This document shows, piece by piece, positions 6,763 to 7,761 of a stretch of DNA of 7,761 nucleotides. The notes beneath the pieces were generated by a model, which saw only the letters and a list, made by a program, of their open reading frames with translations, was not told the DNA's origin and searched no databases. This stretch comes from Methanomassiliicoccus sp. UBA386. Its GTDB lineage: Archaea > Thermoplasmatota > Thermoplasmata > Methanomassiliicoccales > Methanomassiliicoccaceae. Made by a program: the position numbers and the translations under genes. Numbering within the stretch: the stretch's first letter is position 1; every line of letters begins with the position of its first letter. The stretch spans positions 1 through 7,761 of the forward strand of contig DAGU01000060.1 of NCBI GenBank assembly GCA_002498285.1, written 5' to 3'.

Positions 6763-7761
6763 TCATTTCCGCTTGATGACCTTCTTGATGGAAACGGCCT
6801 TCCTGACTGGGGGTTTCTTGTCCTCGTCCGATGTCGAAGAACTCTTGTCGGCCGCCCTGAACACCGGGGTCTCGGGCTCTTCCTCCGGCTCGGCCTTGAA
6901 CACCGGGGTCTCGGGCTCTTCCTCGACCGCGTCCGCCTCGATCAGAGGGACCTCTGGTTCCTCTTCGATCTCTTCGACCTTGGTGACAGGCGTCTCCGCC
7001 TCATCGGCGCAGGCCGGTGCGACCTCCTCTTCCGGCTCGTCCGCGACCGGCTCCGGCTCGGCGTTCGCCGAAGGCTCCTGAGGCCCCATCGCCAGCTCCT
7101 CTACAGGCGGCGCGCTCTCCCCGGGGGCATCCTCGGCGGCCGGGGCCCCCGCTTCAGAGACGGCCTCGGCGTCTAGGTCCTCCCCCGACATGAACCTCTC
7201 GCGCCGGCTCAGCGACATTTCGCGCTCGTTGAGCTGCCACTCCCACGCCAGGTAGCGCTTCTGCTCCTCGATGACGACCTTTCGACCCTCGGCCAGAAGC
7301 TCTTCCAGCTCGGACAGTGTCTTCTCTCTGGCCAGCAGATCCTTCTGCATCTCCGTGGCGTCCTCCACCATCTTGCGCAGGCGGGCCTCGCCCTCGAGGG
7401 CCTTCTCCCCGGCGGCCTCGATCCGGCCGCCTATCTCCTGGACGGCGGCCTCATAGCCAGCGCTGCGCTCGTACAACGCGGTCAGAGACTCCTCCCGCTT
7501 GGTGATCTCCGCCTGCCGCCTCTCCAGCTCCTCGCGGGAGGCCAGAACCTCATCCTCCCTGCGCCGGAGGTCCCGCTCCTGCTCCCTGAGGCGCTGCTCC
7601 CTGTCGGATATGGCGGCCTCCCGGGGCTCCAGCTCGGCTAGCCGGCCTTCGGCCTCCTTCTCCTTGGCCGCGAGGCGCTCAGACCTCTCCACCAGGGACG
7701 ATTTCAGGCTTTCCAGCTCGGACTGCAGGGCCTCCACGGCATCCTGCCTCTTCTTTATCTC
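6763..7761 (-). CDS. Coiled-coil protein with acidic repeat tail and basic C-terminus (N-terminus beyond window)
   Basis: The frame is open from the window edge (7761) to TGA at 6763-6765, giving 332 residues. A GTG at 7735-7737 could start a 324-residue version, but the eight codons before it (EIKKRQDA) are open and continue the charged helical pattern, so the true start is probably outside. Residues 1 to about 195 are Glu/Arg/Lys/Leu-rich and nearly proline-free, with repeated RE-x-x-L units (for example REQRLREQERDLRRRED), which is typical of a long coiled coil. About 196-305 is acidic and rich in Pro and Ala, and ends in 13-residue repeats of the form EEEPETPVFKA. Residues 315-332 are basic (KKPPVRKAVSIKKVIKRK). 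There is no signal peptide or membrane segment in the visible part, so a cytoplasmic location is likely. The family is not recognised; a structural or scaffold role is a guess from architecture alone. It lies 140 bp upstream of the giant surface gene on the same strand. Confidence 0.9.
   Translation of the reverse strand, partial: EIKKRQDAVEALQSELESLKSSLVERSERLAAKEKEAEGRLAELEPREAAISDREQRLREQERDLRRREDEVLASREELERRQAEITKREESLTALYERSAGYEAAVQEIGGRIEAAGEKALEGEARLRKMVEDATEMQKDLLAREKTLSELEELLAEGRKVVIEEQKRYLAWEWQLNEREMSLSRRERFMSGEDLDAEAVSEAGAPAAEDAPGESAPPVEELAMGPQEPSANAEPEPVADEPEEEVAPACADEAETPVTKVEEIEEEPEVPLIEADAVEEEPETPVFKAEPEEEPETPVFRAADKSSSTSDEDKKPPVRKAVSIKKVIKRK
6847..6966 (-). repeat. 13-residue acidic tandem repeats in the coiled-coil protein
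   Basis: Three units occur near the C-terminus: EEEPEVPLIEADA (residues 266-278), EEEPETPVFKAEP (280-292) and EEEPETPVFRAAD (293-305). A looser fourth unit (ETPVTKVEEI) lies just before. The last two units share a perfect 28-bp DNA direct repeat at 6858-6885 and 6897-6924, a period of 39 bp. This indicates recent in-frame duplication. Confidence 0.9.

Noticed and set aside
6706..7176. Plus-strand 156-codon ORF rich in Arg and Leu
   Set aside because: It is the antisense reading of the acidic repeat tail. Its repeats are copies of the same DNA repeat, and it overlaps the stop and tail of the coiled-coil gene.
7735..7737. GTG as the start of the coiled-coil gene
   Set aside because: The frame is open for eight more codons up to the window edge with the same charged helical composition, so the real start is probably outside.

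Overview
The window is almost entirely coding on the minus strand. It carries two genes, and both run off an edge. The larger is one uninterrupted frame of 2207 codons. It starts with ATG at 6622 and is still open at base 1, so its C-terminus lies outside. I translated it codon by codon and found no stop and no frameshift. Because it has no stop in the window, a scan for closed ORFs misses it, and the many short plus-strand ORFs over 105-6502 are antisense shadows of it.

The large gene encodes an exported, modular surface or extracellular protein. From its N-terminus it has a signal or anchor segment, a right-handed beta-helix-like ladder, a charged insert and two related jelly-roll-like domains. 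These are followed by an Ig-like domain marked by a Tyr-x-Trp strand and then a tandemly duplicated super-module of about 620 residues. Each super-module is CARDB, beta-helix, Ig-like, CARDB, CARDB. A third array then begins (CARDB, CARDB) and is cut by the window edge. Eight CARDB domains are visible, the last one partial.

Upstream on the same strand, 6763-7761 encodes the C-terminal 332 residues of a long coiled-coil protein. Its coiled coil leads into an acidic, proline-rich tail with 13-residue repeats and a short basic C-terminus. The 140-bp gap (6623-6762) holds a TATA-like AT-rich island and a weak Shine-Dalgarno match, so the giant gene probably has its own promoter. The spacing gives no sign that the two genes act together.

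Organism: this is an inference. The TATA-like element without a clear bacterial -35/-10 pair, the stacked CARDB, beta-helix and Ig-like domains, the many N-glycosylation sequons, the scarcity of cysteine and the moderately high GC together suggest an archaeon. A Thermoplasmata/Methanomassiliicoccales-like euryarchaeote would fit best. A bacterial origin is not excluded, and no marker gene is present to settle it. No RNA gene, CRISPR array, insertion sequence or attachment site was seen.
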